NCBI RefSeq assembly: GCF_004798935.1
Contig: NZ_RAHT01000005.1
Location: 62,001-126,000, forward strand
Length of the DNA: 64,000 nucleotides
Source of the DNA: Ningiella ruwaisensis
Lineage (GTDB): Bacteria > Pseudomonadota > Gammaproteobacteria > Enterobacterales > Alteromonadaceae
Direction: 5' to 3'
In this document: positions 19,680 to 29,068 of the stretch, piece by piece
Numbering within the stretch: position 1 is the first letter of the stretch
How the letters are laid out: each line of letters opens with the position of its first letter
Notes under the pieces: model-generated
Database searches by the model: none
Seen by the model: the letters and a program-made list of their open reading frames with translations, nothing else
Told to the model about the DNA's origin: nothing
Position numbers and translations under genes: made by a program

Positions 19680-22313
19680 ATGAGCATCGACATATTAATT
19701 AATCAGGTTCGAAGTATAGATAGCTTGAACAACGTCGCTGATTTTAAAGCGTGTGTGAATAGCAGTTATAAGTGGCTTGATGCTAATTTTAATAAAATCC
19801 ATGTGGATGAACTTGTTGTTGCTCGCGCTAAATTTACTGATGCGCTTTTGTGCCATGCTTGGGAGTTGCTCAATCTTCGCGAGCAAAAGCACCTTACCTT
19901 ATGCGCTGTGGGCGGATATGGGCGAGGTCAACTTCAGCCTTTTTCTGATATTGATTTACTGATATTAAGTCAATCGCATTTAGCCAAACAGGTACAAGAC
20001 GATGTAAGCCAGTTCATCACCTTCTTATGGGATATCAAGCTGGAAATTGGTCAATCGGTTCGAAGCGTTAAAGAAACGATTGCTCAGGCAAAAGACGACA
20101 TTACCATTGCGACAAACTTAGTTGAAGCGAGACGACTCTGCGGCTGTCCAAAAACCTTCAACGACCTAATGAGCAAGGTCAACACACAAAAAGTATGGTC
20201 TAGCAAAGCCTTCTTTTTGGCAAAAATGGACGAACAAAGCGAGCGCCACAAGAAATTCAACGATACCTCCTATAATCTCGAACCTAATATAAAAGAAAAT
20301 CCAGGCTGTTTGCGCGACATTCAAAATATTGGTTGGGTCGCCAAAAAGCACTTTTGCGAATACGATGGAATGACCCTAATTGGTCATGGGTATTTTACCG
20401 AACTTGAACATGCTGAGCTTATCGAATGTCGTTCAAATTTATGGCAAATTCGTTTTGCCCTGCATTTAGTCGCGCAGCGTAGTGAAAATCGTCTTTTGTT
20501 TGATTATCAGCCAGACGTGGCGGAATTACTTGGATTTGGAGAAGGTAAAGAAGGCGTTGAGAAGATGATGAAACACTTGTTTCGCATCGTACGCAGAGTA
20601 AGTGAATTAAACAGCATGCTACTTCAGCGCTTTCGCCAGGATATTCTTGGGATGAGCCGAACAAAAGCAATCATAATTGATCAAGATTATTACGTAAAAG
20701 ACGGATTAATCGGCCCTCGGCATGAAAATTGTTTCGATAGCCCTCTAGCTATTTTATCGTTCTTGTCGGTGATCAAAGACAATCCCGAAGTTCGAGGCTT
20801 AGACGGTGATTGTATTCGACAATTACGAAACGCTCGCAGACAGTTTCAATCTACCTATTATTGTAACTTGGAAGAATGCCGGGCAAAATTTATTGAACTG
20901 GTCTCCGACCCAGAGTTTTTTGATCTCGGTTGGGATATCATGCACCAACACGGCATACTGCAAAGCTATTTGCCAGAATGGGACAAAATAGTGGGCATGA
21001 TGCAGTTCGATCTGTTTCACGCCTATACTGTTGATGAGCATACTCACCGACTCGTGAAGCACGTTAGACGCTACTACACTGAAGAGGGCGAATTTCCGCG
21101 TTGTTCCCGAATTGTCAAAAATCTGGATAGGCATCATGTGCTGTTTTTAGCGGCCATTTTCCACGACATTGCAAAAGGCCGGAATGGCGATCATTCCAAG
21201 CTCGGCGCACAGGATGTTATTGAGTTTTGTGCCAATCACCACGTTAACGAGAAAGACACCAGTCTGATAGCATGGTTAGTCGAACAACACCTTCTGATGT
21301 CGGTCGTTGCCCAACGTCGAGATATTTACGACCCGGAAGTTATCAAAGAATTTGCCACCGAAGTAAAAAGTCATGACCATCTTGATTTACTTTACGCATT
21401 AACACTGGCCGATATACGAGCGACCAACGATAATTTATGGAATGACTGGAAAGCTTCGCTGCTTAGAGAGCTTTATTTATTAACTCAACAAGCCTTAGAT
21501 AATGGCTTGGAATGTCAGCGGACCTTTCAGGACCGAGTCAATGAGCATAAAGAACAAGCGTTAGAGCGACTGCAAAATCTTGGTTTTAACGCCGCTGATT
21601 TAGCCCCGTTTTGGTCGCAAATGCGCATGGATTATTTTGCTCGCTTTAAGCCCAAACAAATTGCCTGGCATACCGAAACCATAATAAAAGCGGGCAAAAT
21701 CAAACAAGGTGATATCTTGGTTGCCGCCAGCAATCAAACCACTAAAGCAGGCACTGAACTGCTGATTTATTGCCACGATAGCCCTGCCCTTTTTGCGCAG
21801 ATAGCATCCGTCCTTGATAGTCGCAACTGCTCCATTCACGATGCGCAAATTGTTGTGACCGATGATGGCTATGTTTTTGATAGCATGATAATCCTTGATC
21901 AAAACGCTGACCGAATTGATTCAGAAAATCGCGTGCAGAATTTAGCAAATGCGGTACGCGATCAGCTCATTAAACCAGGGCGCTCACACAGTAACCGACG
22001 AAGAATGTCACGGCAGATGAAACAACTTGATGTGCCAACAAAAGTCAGGTTTTTCTCAAGTACTGAAGACACTACATTGGTAGAGTTAGAAGCTTTAGAT
22101 GCCCCAGGGCTATTGGCTCGAATTGGCCATTTGTTTGTCGACTTAAACATTACGCTTAAAATGGCAAAAATTGCCACCATTGGCGAGCGTGCAGAGGACG
22201 TATTTATTGTTTGTAATGAAGACGGAAAAGCACTCACACAAGCCCAGCAGATTTTATTAAAAAAACAACTTATTATTAAACTTGATCAACCAGAAGTGAA
22301 CACAGCCATATGA
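19680..22313 (+). CDS. glnD: [Protein-PII] uridylyltransferase
   Basis: Bifunctional nitrogen sensor that uridylylates or de-uridylylates PII according to glutamine level. The 877-residue protein has the nucleotidyltransferase motif [17 protein letters not shown] at about residues 78-95 (D90 and D92), an HD hydrolase domain with [12 protein letters not shown] near residue 500, and two C-terminal ACT domains (about 700-870) for glutamine sensing. It starts with ATG 19680 and its stop overlaps the dapD start (ATGA). Confidence 0.97.
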   Translation: MSIDILINQVRSIDSLNNVADFKACVNSSYKWLDANFNKIHVDELVVARAKFTDALLCHAWELLNLREQKHLTLCAVGGYGRGQLQPFSDIDLLILSQSHLAKQVQDDVSQFITFLWDIKLEIGQSVRSVKETIAQAKDDITIATNLVEARRLCGCPKTFNDLMSKVNTQKVWSSKAFFLAKMDEQSERHKKFNDTSYNLEPNIKENPGCLRDIQNIGWVAKKHFCEYDGMTLIGHGYFTELEHAELIECRSNLWQIRFALHLVAQRSENRLLFDYQPDVAELLGFGEGKEGVEKMMKHLFRIVRRVSELNSMLLQRFRQDILGMSRTKAIIIDQDYYVKDGLIGPRHENCFDSPLAILSFLSVIKDNPEVRGLDGDCIRQLRNARRQFQSTYYCNLEECRAKFIELVSDPEFFDLGWDIMHQHGILQSYLPEWDKIVGMMQFDLFHAYTVDEHTHRLVKHVRRYYTEEGEFPRCSRIVKNLDRHHVLFLAAIFHDIAKGRNGDHSKLGAQDVIEFCANHHVNEKDTSLIAWLVEQHLLMSVVAQRRDIYDPEVIKEFATEVKSHDHLDLLYALTLADIRATNDNLWNDWKASLLRELYLLTQQALDNGLECQRTFQDRVNEHKEQALERLQNLGFNAADLAPFWSQMRMDYFARFKPKQIAWHTETIIKAGKIKQGDILVAASNQTTKAGTELLIYCHDSPALFAQIASVLDSRNCSIHDAQIVVTDDGYVFDSMIILDQNADRIDSENRVQNLANAVRDQLIKPGRSHSNRRRMSRQMKQLDVPTKVRFFSSTEDTTLVELEALDAPGLLARIGHLFVDLNITLKMAKIATIGERAEDVFIVCNEDGKALTQAQQILLKKQLIIKLDQPEVNTAI

Positions 22314-23143
22314 CTGAAATAAGTACTTTAGCAAAGACCATAGAACACGCCTTTGATACACGCGATACGTTTACAGCGGCCTCAGCAAGCGCAGAAATCA
22401 AGCAAGCCGTTAACGATGCAATCGCGCTTTTAAACTCAGGTGAGGCTCGGGTGGCCGAAAAAGTTGAGGGGCAATGGCAAGTCAATGAATGGCTTAAAAA
22501 AGCGGTGCTGTTGTTTTTTAAATTAAATGATAATCAATTAATTGAAGGCGCAGAATCAACCTTTTACGACAAAGTACCTCTTAAATTTGATGGCTACGAT
22601 AACGAGCGTTTTGCTAAAGAAGGAATGCGTGTCGTTCCTCCAGCTACTGTACGTACAGGCACATTTATTGGCAGTAACGTTGTACTTATGCCCTCTTATG
22701 TGAATATCGGCGCATATGTCGATAGCGGCACGATGGTAGATACCTGGGCAACTGTTGGCTCCTGTGCACAGATTGGGAAAAACGTGCATCTATCAGGTGG
22801 CGTTGGCATAGGTGGCGTGTTAGAACCCTTGCAGGCAAGCCCCACAATCATCGAAGACAATTGCTTTATTGGTGCACGCTCTGAAATTGTCGAAGGTGTC
22901 ATTGTAGAAGAAGGTGCGGTTATTTCGATGGGCGTTTATATTGGTCAATCAACGCGCATATACGATAGAGAAACGGGCGAAGTGCATTACGGTCGTGTAC
23001 CGGCAGGCGCAGTGGTAGTGCCGGGAAGTTTGCCCAGCAAAGATGGTAAGTATAGTTTGTACGCTGCCATCATCGTTAAAAAAGTTGATGCCAAAACACG
23101 CGCCAAGGTTGGCATAAACGCACTATTACGAGGCGCTGAGTAA
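22310..23143 (+). CDS. dapD: Tetrahydrodipicolinate N-succinyltransferase
   Basis: Succinyl-CoA-dependent step of the lysine/diaminopimelate pathway. The 277-residue protein has an N-terminal helical domain and a left-handed beta-helix of hexapeptide repeats ([20 protein letters not shown], then [15 protein letters not shown]). The ATG overlaps the glnD stop by four bases, so the genes are coupled. The map-glnD-dapD order is common in gammaproteobacteria. Confidence 0.97.
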   Translation: MTEISTLAKTIEHAFDTRDTFTAASASAEIKQAVNDAIALLNSGEARVAEKVEGQWQVNEWLKKAVLLFFKLNDNQLIEGAESTFYDKVPLKFDGYDNERFAKEGMRVVPPATVRTGTFIGSNVVLMPSYVNIGAYVDSGTMVDTWATVGSCAQIGKNVHLSGGVGIGGVLEPLQASPTIIEDNCFIGARSEIVEGVIVEEGAVISMGVYIGQSTRIYDRETGEVHYGRVPAGAVVVPGSLPSKDGKYSLYAAIIVKKVDAKTRAKVGINALLRGAE

Positions 23144-23193
23144 GCCTCTATAGCGATCTGGCATCCTTAGCCCTGTAAATGATGACGATGTAA

Positions 23194-23658
23194 ATGGCCT
23201 TAACACAGCAAAACTCACTAACTTTATATTTGCGTGTTCGCTATGGTGAATGCGACGCGCAAGGCGTTGTATTCAATGCGCGATTTGCCGACTATGCTGA
23301 TATTGCAGCGACCGAGTATCAACGCGCGGTGGTGGGCGATTATCAAAATCTTATCGAAGCAGGTGCTGACAATCAGGTTGTCAGTATGCAAATTGATTGG
23401 AAAACTTTCGCAAAGTTTGATGATGTGCTTGCCCTAAAGGTAAGCACATCCCATGTGGGAAAAACATCATTCGAATTTACTATTTTGTGTCAAAAGCGCG
23501 TTGAAAATGACACCTGGCTAGATGTAGCGCACATGCGCCTAAGCTACGTTATGGTCGATACGACGCACTATCAAAAAATGCCGATTATTGACGCACTGAA
23601 AGCTGGATTTAGTACTCCTTTCACAAAAACCATCAATCAATCTGGTGAAACAATCTAG
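23194..23658 (+). CDS. Acyl-CoA thioesterase, YbgC/4HBT family
   Basis: A 154-residue single hot-dog-domain protein with the 4-hydroxybenzoyl-CoA thioesterase motif RYGECDAQGVVFNARFADY, in which the aspartate is the expected catalytic residue. Relatives hydrolyse short- or long-chain acyl-CoA; the substrate cannot be told from the sequence. It begins with ATG 23194, 50 bp after dapD on the same strand, and may be read through from that operon. It converges with yqcA, whose stop is only seven bases away. Confidence 0.85.
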   Translation: MALTQQNSLTLYLRVRYGECDAQGVVFNARFADYADIAATEYQRAVVGDYQNLIEAGADNQVVSMQIDWKTFAKFDDVLALKVSTSHVGKTSFEFTILCQKRVENDTWLDVAHMRLSYVMVDTTHYQKMPIIDALKAGFSTPFTKTINQSGETI

Positions 23659-23665
23659 GGCATGT

Positions 23666-24118
23666 TTAAGCCTGCGTTAAGGCTTCAATTTGTGTTTTCA
23701 CCCATGGCACAACTTCTTCTTCAGGAGAAAGAGTTTCCATGGCATCAACTTCCAGCATTTCGCTGATGGCTTTGCCTTGTAATTCATTTAAAAGCTCAAA
23801 GAACTGCCTGCCACCGCCGCAATAAGATTCACCGTAAGAACTATCGCCTAGCCCCACCACCGCAAAAGGTTTGCCATCCATTAAGGGGAACGTTTCGCGC
23901 AATTCCGCATGAAAGAGCTCCAGGTTAGGAGGAATATCACCCTGACCGGTTGTTGATGTGATAACAAGAACCGATTCAGCGTCAGTGAAGTCAGATACAT
24001 CAGGATCAGTAAAAACTTCACATGAGATACCTTCTGCCTCTAACATGGTTTGTACTTCTTCGGCGACATGCTGTGCATTGCCATATACCGAACCTGCGAA
24101 GATACTTACACTACCCAT
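23666..24118 (-). CDS. yqcA: Flavodoxin-like protein YqcA
   Basis: A 150-residue FMN-binding flavodoxin-fold protein related to E. coli YqcA and MioC. The phosphate-binding loop is in FAGSVYGNAQHVAEEV, followed by TSTTGQGDIPPN and GLGDSSYGESYCGGGRQF, the FMN isoalloxazine-contact regions. Its position beside truC repeats the E. coli yqcA-truC arrangement near csrB and syd, which favours yqcA over mioC. It starts with ATG 24118. The electron-transfer partner is not evident here. Confidence 0.88.
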   Translation of the reverse strand: MGSVSIFAGSVYGNAQHVAEEVQTMLEAEGISCEVFTDPDVSDFTDAESVLVITSTTGQGDIPPNLELFHAELRETFPLMDGKPFAVVGLGDSSYGESYCGGGRQFFELLNELQGKAISEMLEVDAMETLSPEEEVVPWVKTQIEALTQA

Positions 24119-24214
24119 AACTCTTTCCTTTACACTTAAGTTGTTTAGTTTTTGCTTAGCTTTTGTTTAAGTAAATAAATAATAAAGCCACTACGTTAAT
24201 AAGGCTGGTTTTGT

Positions 24215-24997
24215 TTAAAACAAGTTTTCGTCCGTAAAAAGCCGTATGTCAGACAAGGCATCAAATTGTTTTACACAAAATTGATCAAGCGCAAGCTGTA
24301 TAGCGCCTAAATCATCATCAAGCATTGTTTCAATTTTAAGACTGGTATGTTTACCATCAGTCGGGTGCTTGAACCCTAACATTTTTGCACACAAGGCCAA
24401 ACGCCTGATACCGAAATGTTCACTAATATAACGGTTTTGTTTCCCGTCGCCATGCGTGGTGTCACCAATGATGGGATGACGAATATGTGCCATATGCCGT
24501 CTTAATTGATGCTTACGACCGGTTTTTGGGCTAAGCTCCACCAAAGAAAAACGCCCTGTCTGATACTTTGATACCGGAAACGGCAATTCTAAATGCGCCA
24601 AAGGTTCAAGATATGAAATAGCCGGTTTTGACTCAGGCACCTTATCCATGTTGTCGGTCATTTTATCAAGCTTTTCAAGCAGCGGATAATCAATACACTG
24701 CGCTTCGTTCACAAAGCCCCTTACCAGCGCAACGTAGCGCTTTTCAACAAGCTGCTGTTCAAACTGCGCAGATAATTGCCTTGCGACCTCGGAACTTAAG
24801 GCCATTACTAAAAGCCCTGAGGTGGGTTTATCTAAACGATGAACCGAATACACATACTGACCAATTTGATCGCGAAGCCGCTGAACCAGAAACTCGGTTT
24901 CACGCTTATCGATTAAACTGCGATGCACGAGCAAACCGCTAGGTTTATGCACAACTATAATGTCGCTATCGCGATAAAGAACAGGAATTGGCTGCAT
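24215..24997 (-). CDS. truC: tRNA pseudouridine(65) synthase TruC
   Basis: RluA-family pseudouridine synthase that modifies U65 of certain tRNAs. The protein has the HRLDKPTSGLLVM motif, with the catalytic Asp, and KTGRKHQLRRHMAHIRHPIIGD, close to E. coli TruC. The frame is open back to TTG 25054, but ATG 24997 gives MQPIPVLYRD, which aligns with the known N-terminus; it is chosen here and gives 260 residues. It is divergent from the DUF3549 gene, with about 70 bp between them. Confidence 0.93.
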   Translation of the reverse strand: MQPIPVLYRDSDIIVVHKPSGLLVHRSLIDKRETEFLVQRLRDQIGQYVYSVHRLDKPTSGLLVMALSSEVARQLSAQFEQQLVEKRYVALVRGFVNEAQCIDYPLLEKLDKMTDNMDKVPESKPAISYLEPLAHLELPFPVSKYQTGRFSLVELSPKTGRKHQLRRHMAHIRHPIIGDTTHGDGKQNRYISEHFGIRRLALCAKMLGFKHPTDGKHTSLKIETMLDDDLGAIQLALDQFCVKQFDALSDIRLFTDENLF

Positions 24998-25069
24998 TTG
25001 CTTATACTTCGCTAACTTAGTTGCTAGAATACCAAAATCCGCGATAGCGACCAACGAATTAAAACAGTA

Positions 25070-26164
25070 ATGAGCGATACATCCCAGCCTAAACCGATAA
25101 GTGCGAATACGCCTGATTCATGGGGCACATTAAGCGAATTTTTGTTACAAGCAGGAACTGAATATTTTATCATCGATGTCAGCCGCACTCGTTGTCTACT
25201 CGATAACCAACGCTTTTTCGAAATAGAATTAAATAAATGCCCCTATCCGCATCCCAGGCAGGCTCACGCTTGGTTTTGTATTGTGTTTTGGAATAAACAG
25301 CTCAGTCATGACCATTACATGTGGTTTTTAAAACTGCCGATTGATGAACAAGGTTTGTTGCAACAAGCCGCGCGCGATCAGTTTTTGCACATTGTTGTTG
25401 ATGCACTTGGCAAAGAACTGCAAAATGCTGCCAGCCAACAGGCGCAGCTGCCTGAAAACCCCTTTGTGTTTGCACCGAGCCAGCAATTGCTTGCAGATTG
25501 TAATGCTTTTATTTGTCAAAAATTAGGCCTGGCTAAACGCAGCGGCTTTCATCAAGCATTACGTTATTTAAAAGCGCCAAATATTCAAAAGTGGGATGAA
25601 CTTACCGTTCAGGATATGTCAGATTTAGCGCTTGAAATAAATTCAAGCGAAGTGAGTGATGCATTCGTGACGCATTTATCGTCACTGCCGCATCCTGTGC
25701 TGGTGTGCCTGTGCTCCACGTTTGAAGGCGTAAGGCTCAACGACGAAGTGCAAAATAGCTTAATCAACTACTATGCAAATGCTGATAGAGCGATTGCACC
25801 TACAATAATAAGAGCCTTAGCTAGTTCACAAACAAAGAAAGTAAAGCGCTTTATAGACGCACTTATCCTTGATGACGCCGCTTTGGACACAGAATCTTTA
25901 GTCGTAATTGCTGGCCGACATTGGCAATTACTCTCCCCGGAACGAGATAATGAGGGAACAGGCTTAAATACAGATTTGTTGCTGGCGTTTTTTGGCAAGG
26001 TTGCTTCTGTTGATAAGAGCTTTGCCCTTTTCAGAGGCCTATTTGCCGATCTTGTGCAAATTCCGGAATTGCGCGTCTTTATTCTCGCTATGCTAAGAGA
26101 TGAAAGCCTCAAACCTAGCCTCAAGCGCGCCGTTCAAAGTCTTTTTGATAGCCAGGGAAAATAG
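25070..26164 (+). CDS. DUF3549 family protein
   Basis: A 364-residue protein matching the gammaproteobacterial DUF3549 family in length and content (AHAWFCIVFWNKQLSHDHYMWFLKLP region near the N-terminus; helical second half). No catalytic motif, signal peptide or membrane segment is visible, so it should be cytoplasmic. It starts with ATG 25070 and is followed after six bases by a DUF3301 gene, forming a two-gene unit between truC and csrB; the pair occurs in the same neighbourhood in related bacteria. Function unknown. Confidence 0.8.
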   Translation: MSDTSQPKPISANTPDSWGTLSEFLLQAGTEYFIIDVSRTRCLLDNQRFFEIELNKCPYPHPRQAHAWFCIVFWNKQLSHDHYMWFLKLPIDEQGLLQQAARDQFLHIVVDALGKELQNAASQQAQLPENPFVFAPSQQLLADCNAFICQKLGLAKRSGFHQALRYLKAPNIQKWDELTVQDMSDLALEINSSEVSDAFVTHLSSLPHPVLVCLCSTFEGVRLNDEVQNSLINYYANADRAIAPTIIRALASSQTKKVKRFIDALILDDAALDTESLVVIAGRHWQLLSPERDNEGTGLNTDLLLAFFGKVASVDKSFALFRGLFADLVQIPELRVFILAMLRDESLKPSLKRAVQSLFDSQGK

Positions 26165-26170
26165 CAATAA

Positions 26171-26488
26171 ATGGATATTTACAGTCTTAGCATTCTTTTA
26201 CTGATAGGCATTGTTGGCCTTCAATTCTGGCGCTTACGCGGTATTGCAGAATATGCCATTGCTTATGCACAACGATATTGCGAGAAAGAGGGGCTTCAGT
26301 TTATTTCGCTGGCACGCAAAACAACCAAATTTGGCTTGCACAGGGGAAAACCAGACTGGGCAATTACGTACATGCTGGAATTTAGTAGTGATGGTGAAAC
26401 ACTCTACACAGGGAAGATAAAAACGCATGGAAAGCACATCATCAGCGTAGAACTTCCTGTTTTTCGAGTAGTGAATACGGCCTTCTGA
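26171..26488 (+). CDS. DUF3301 family small membrane protein
   Basis: A 105-residue protein with one N-terminal hydrophobic segment (YSLSILLLIGIVGLQFW) that should anchor it in the inner membrane, followed by a compact soluble domain (AYAQRYCEKEGLQFISLARK). It matches DUF3301 by pattern and genomic place. It begins with ATG 26171, six bases after the DUF3549 stop, and ends 57 bp before the csrB terminator, which faces it. Function unknown. Confidence 0.8.
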   Translation: MDIYSLSILLLIGIVGLQFWRLRGIAEYAIAYAQRYCEKEGLQFISLARKTTKFGLHRGKPDWAITYMLEFSSDGETLYTGKIKTHGKHIISVELPVFRVVNTAF

Positions 26489-26545
26489 TTTGTTTTGCTG
26501 ATTTGTACAAGTATTTAAACAAGAATTAAAACAAGCCAAGCCAAC

Positions 26546-26573
26546 AAAAAAGGCAGACCTTTACAGTCTGCCT
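26546..26573 (-). terminator. csrB terminator
   Basis: The 8-bp stem AGGCAGAC/GTCTGCCT (26551-26558 with 26566-26573) has a 7-base loop, followed on the minus strand by six T. It defines the 3' end of the csrB RNA. Confidence 0.92.
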
Positions 26574-26835
26574 CTCATGAAATTTGAGCGTCCTTCTCAG
26601 CGTTCCTTTGCTAAACCATCATCCCGATAAAATCCCTTACACCCCTTTCCATTTTCATCCCACTCATCCTAAGCAGGCAACATGTCCTTATGAAGATCCC
26701 TTTTCCATTTCCTTTTACAAGATTTCCTTTTCTTGGTGATGCTTCCTACATCAATGTGCTTCCATGTGATAGCGTCCTTCGCTATCGTCAACTTTCGTTG
26801 GTCTTTTCAGGCGTCCTGCCAATCCCTTAAGACGT
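26546..26835 (-). ncRNA. csrB: CsrB-family regulatory RNA (CsrA antagonist)
   Basis: The 620-bp intergenic stretch encodes, on the minus strand, an RNA of about 290 nt with 17 GGA triplets. Many are in hairpin loops, such as GATAGCG-AAGGA-CGCTATC (centre near 26777), CAAGA-AAAGGAAA-TCTTG and GGC-AGGAC-GCC. This is the defining pattern of CsrB/RsmZ RNAs, which sequester the translational regulator CsrA. It ends at a Rho-independent terminator (26546-26573). A -10-like TATTCT lies at 26840-26845 and a perfect GacA/UvrY box about 165 bp upstream. The neighbourhood (yqcA, truC before; syd, queF, ppnN after) matches the csrB locus of E. coli. The exact 5' end is inferred. Confidence 0.92.
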
Positions 26836-26839
26836 GTGT

Positions 26840-26845
26840 AGAATA
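26840..26845 (-). promoter_or_regulatory. Putative csrB -10 element
   Basis: TATTCT on the minus strand lies just upstream of the first GGA triplet. No good -35 is visible at 16-19 bp, which fits a promoter that depends on an activator. Confidence 0.45.
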
Positions 26846-26895
26846 CAGAATGTAAAAATAATTAGGTGAACTAAATTAAAAAAAATTAATAAACC

Positions 26896-26913
26896 TGTAA
26901 GTCTCATCTTTTA
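26896..26913. promoter_or_regulatory. Degenerate second GacA-like box
   Basis: TGTAAG-TCTCAT-CTTTTA keeps the left half-site and spacing of the GacA/UvrY consensus, with two changes in the right half. It lies about 60 bp upstream of the putative csrB start. Confidence 0.3.
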
Positions 26914-27003
26914 GCACCATTATTTAAGATTTTGATTCTATTGATTTTTTACTAATTTGATAGGATATCGTTAGGTGAATAAAACGGAAAAAACCGACAC
27001 ACT

Positions 27004-27021
27004 TGTAAGACATTTCTTACA
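27004..27021. promoter_or_regulatory. GacA/UvrY upstream activating sequence
   Basis: TGTAAGACATTTCTTACA is an exact match to the palindromic consensus TGTAAG-N6-CTTACA bound by GacA/UvrY response regulators. It is about 165 bp upstream of the predicted csrB start, the usual distance for csrB/rsmY/rsmZ promoters. Confidence 0.9.
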
Positions 27022-27110
27022 TACAATTGAGGAAATTTAGAAGTGAAATCTGCTGGCGATTTTTTATTGCAGTCTTTTATTTGAAGTAAAAAACTGCAAT
27101 AGGCTGCAGG

Positions 27111-27776
27111 TTAGGCATGTCTTGGTCTAAACATAACCTTACCGGTAATATTCCCAACCGCGATATCTTCAACGTGCTCGAATTTGGCGCTTTGAAAAAA
27201 CGATAAGCATTTAGGCAATGTTACTAACACGCCAATTCCTTCTGACTGATTATCTTCGTCAAGTAAGCCAAGCATTGCACTCATTAGCACATGTCCTAAG
27301 CCCATGTCTTGATGATCAGGATGCACGCCTATTAAGGAAAGCATGTAATAATTTTTTGCCGGAATTTTATCTCGTACTTTTTCTTCCTTAATAATCATCT
27401 GCTTGGTACCGAAATAGCCGGCCGTGAGCAACATCTTTAGTCGCCAGTGCCAAAAACGACCGGCACCAAAAGAGGCATCGGGTCCTATCAAACATGAAAC
27501 AGCCAATAAACGATCATCTTCATACAAACCAATTAGCGGCTGGTCAGATTCCCAAAATGTATTAATTTCCTCTCTTATCGCTGAACGTAAACGCGCCTCG
27601 TAACCTTCTCTATCAGCCTGAAAGATATTAACAAATAGCGGGTCATCAAAATACGCGTTATATAGGATAGAGGCCGCAACCTTTAAATCCTCTGCTTTTA
27701 AATAGGCGGGGGTAATTTGTTTAAGATCAGGATGGTAACTCGATTCAGTCCTTGATACTGGCATAAGGTCGCTCAC
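27111..27776 (-). CDS. GNAT family N-acetyltransferase
   Basis: A 221-residue acetyltransferase of the GNAT fold. The acetyl-CoA pyrophosphate-binding loop is in LIGVHPDHQDMGLGHVLMSA (Q/R-x-x-G-x-G/A type), preceded by the YYMLSLIGV beta strand. The substrate is not recognisable. The start is GTG at 27776, with an ATG four codons later as an alternative. It lies upstream of the csrB promoter region on the same strand, so read-through from it could reach csrB; a 9-bp-stem hairpin at about 27067-27103 lies just after its stop but lacks a T-run. Confidence 0.75.
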   Translation of the reverse strand: MSDLMPVSRTESSYHPDLKQITPAYLKAEDLKVAASILYNAYFDDPLFVNIFQADREGYEARLRSAIREEINTFWESDQPLIGLYEDDRLLAVSCLIGPDASFGAGRFWHWRLKMLLTAGYFGTKQMIIKEEKVRDKIPAKNYYMLSLIGVHPDHQDMGLGHVLMSAMLGLLDEDNQSEGIGVLVTLPKCLSFFQSAKFEHVEDIAVGNITGKVMFRPRHA

Positions 27777-27888
27777 TTGTTTGATAGGTACTTTATTGCA
27801 CTAGTCTAATTGAATACATCTAAATTGATAACATTTTTTTTACAAGTGATTTTATAAACTTTACAGCGGTAATGCAGAAACCAGAAAA

Positions 27889-27922
27889 TAAAAAACCCGA
27901 GCTTCATATAAAAAGACTCGGG
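27889..27922 (-). terminator. Terminator after the DUF3192 gene
   Basis: CCCGAG (27896-27901) pairs with CTCGGG (27917-27922). On the minus strand the stem is followed by TTTTTTATTTTC. It lies 56 bases past the stop codon. Confidence 0.75.
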
Positions 27923-27977
27923 AAAACTAGCGGGACTATCTTGGGAGAAATGACTTACATCACGCTGGTGTTTAATT

Positions 27978-28364
27978 TTATGACTTGGTGATTTGATCAA
28001 GTGCGGTATCACCCCAACCGACCAACTCATTATTCATAAATACCAAAGGCGTGCATTCATCTTTAGTGGTTTTACCATCACCACGCTCACGATGCGTGCG
28101 ATACCATAAGATTTGATAATTTCCGCTGTCAGTTTTGAGCGCCTCGTTAAAATCCGCTTTGCCCATGCGCTTTCTAACATACTCAAGTGACTCGCCTATG
28201 CTTAATTTGTCTATTTCCGCTTTATTATCGCGTTGAACTTGTTGCCAGGATTCGTGCCCGTCGTAATCACCGTCATAATCGCCATCTACTGATATTACGC
28301 AGCCGCTTAATGCTAACGATGCAGCCAGACAAACGGGAATTAACGGGGAAAATACCTTGTTCAT
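27978..28364 (-). CDS. DUF3192 lipoprotein
   Basis: A 128-residue protein with a type II signal peptide: the lipobox LSGC near residue 21 predicts a lipidated cysteine. The mature part matches the gammaproteobacterial DUF3192 pattern (LGESLEYVRKRMG-like SIGESLEYVRKRMGKADF, then YRTHRERGDGKTTKDECTPLVF). The fold resembles small outer-membrane-associated lipoproteins of the SmpA/BamE type (inference). It starts with ATG 28364 and ends before its own terminator. Function unknown. Confidence 0.82.
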   Translation of the reverse strand: MNKVFSPLIPVCLAASLALSGCVISVDGDYDGDYDGHESWQQVQRDNKAEIDKLSIGESLEYVRKRMGKADFNEALKTDSGNYQILWYRTHRERGDGKTTKDECTPLVFMNNELVGWGDTALDQITKS

Positions 28365-28639
28365 ATCTCTTCCTTTTTTCTAAGTGTGCTTAACTATATT
28401 GTTGTAACTCGTTTGTTAAGCCCTTATACAGGCTCTATGCCAAAAATTTAAAATTTAATATTTTCAATAACTTAAAGAAAAATATTAAACATTTGATCAA
28501 TACTTAAGTGTGAGTTTTGCTAAGTATGAGCATATTTGACGATAAATTCGCAAAATTAGACAAGTGAATTTAAAGCAATCGTTTTTGATAGAAAATAGCG
28601 TAAAATACAGCGCTCAAATAAGCATATTTTGGAAACTCG

Positions 28640-29068
28640 ATGACAAAAGAAAATAAAGATAGCCAGCTTGAAGCCATGCTATCTATTTGCGCTGAGCTTG
28701 AGCATAAAGGGATAGCACCTACCAGCGGCTTATTACGCGCTAAATTTCCAAAGCGAATACCGCTTCCTGCAATTATTAGCGCTTTGCGGTATTGGCAGAG
28801 CATGCCGAAAGGCAGAAAAGTAAGCTATAAAACAGCGTATTTGAGCGCAATACAAGACTCTGGGGCAGGCGCAAGCCCATCAATGAAAGACAAAACGCCA
28901 ACATCGTCTGAACTTAGTATTTCCAATAAAAATGCGGCGCATGAGCCAATCAATGCTAAACTGTTTGAAACACTTGAAACACTTGAAACACTTAAATCAA
29001 GGATAGCCGCGCTTGAGTCTCAAGTTAAAGACTTACAAACTGAGGTACTGGCGTTAAAGCAGCAATAA
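28640..29068 (+). CDS. Hypothetical protein with C-terminal coiled coil
   Basis: A 142-residue protein I do not recognise. The N-terminal 65 residues are basic and helical (ISALRYWQSMPKGRKVSYKTAY), possibly nucleic-acid binding. A polar linker follows, then a C-terminal heptad-like coiled coil (ETLETLKSRIAALESQVKDLQTEVLALKQ). The gene contains three perfect tandem copies of GAAACACTT at 28967-28993 in the coiled-coil part. It starts with ATG 28640 and its 3' end overlaps the convergent syd gene by 44 bp. Confidence 0.7.
   Translation: MTKENKDSQLEAMLSICAELEHKGIAPTSGLLRAKFPKRIPLPAIISALRYWQSMPKGRKVSYKTAYLSAIQDSGAGASPSMKDKTPTSSELSISNKNAAHEPINAKLFETLETLETLKSRIAALESQVKDLQTEVLALKQQ

Noticed and set aside
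27067-27103. Hairpin after the GNAT gene
   Set aside because: The stem is good, but no T-run follows on the minus strand; not a convincing terminator.
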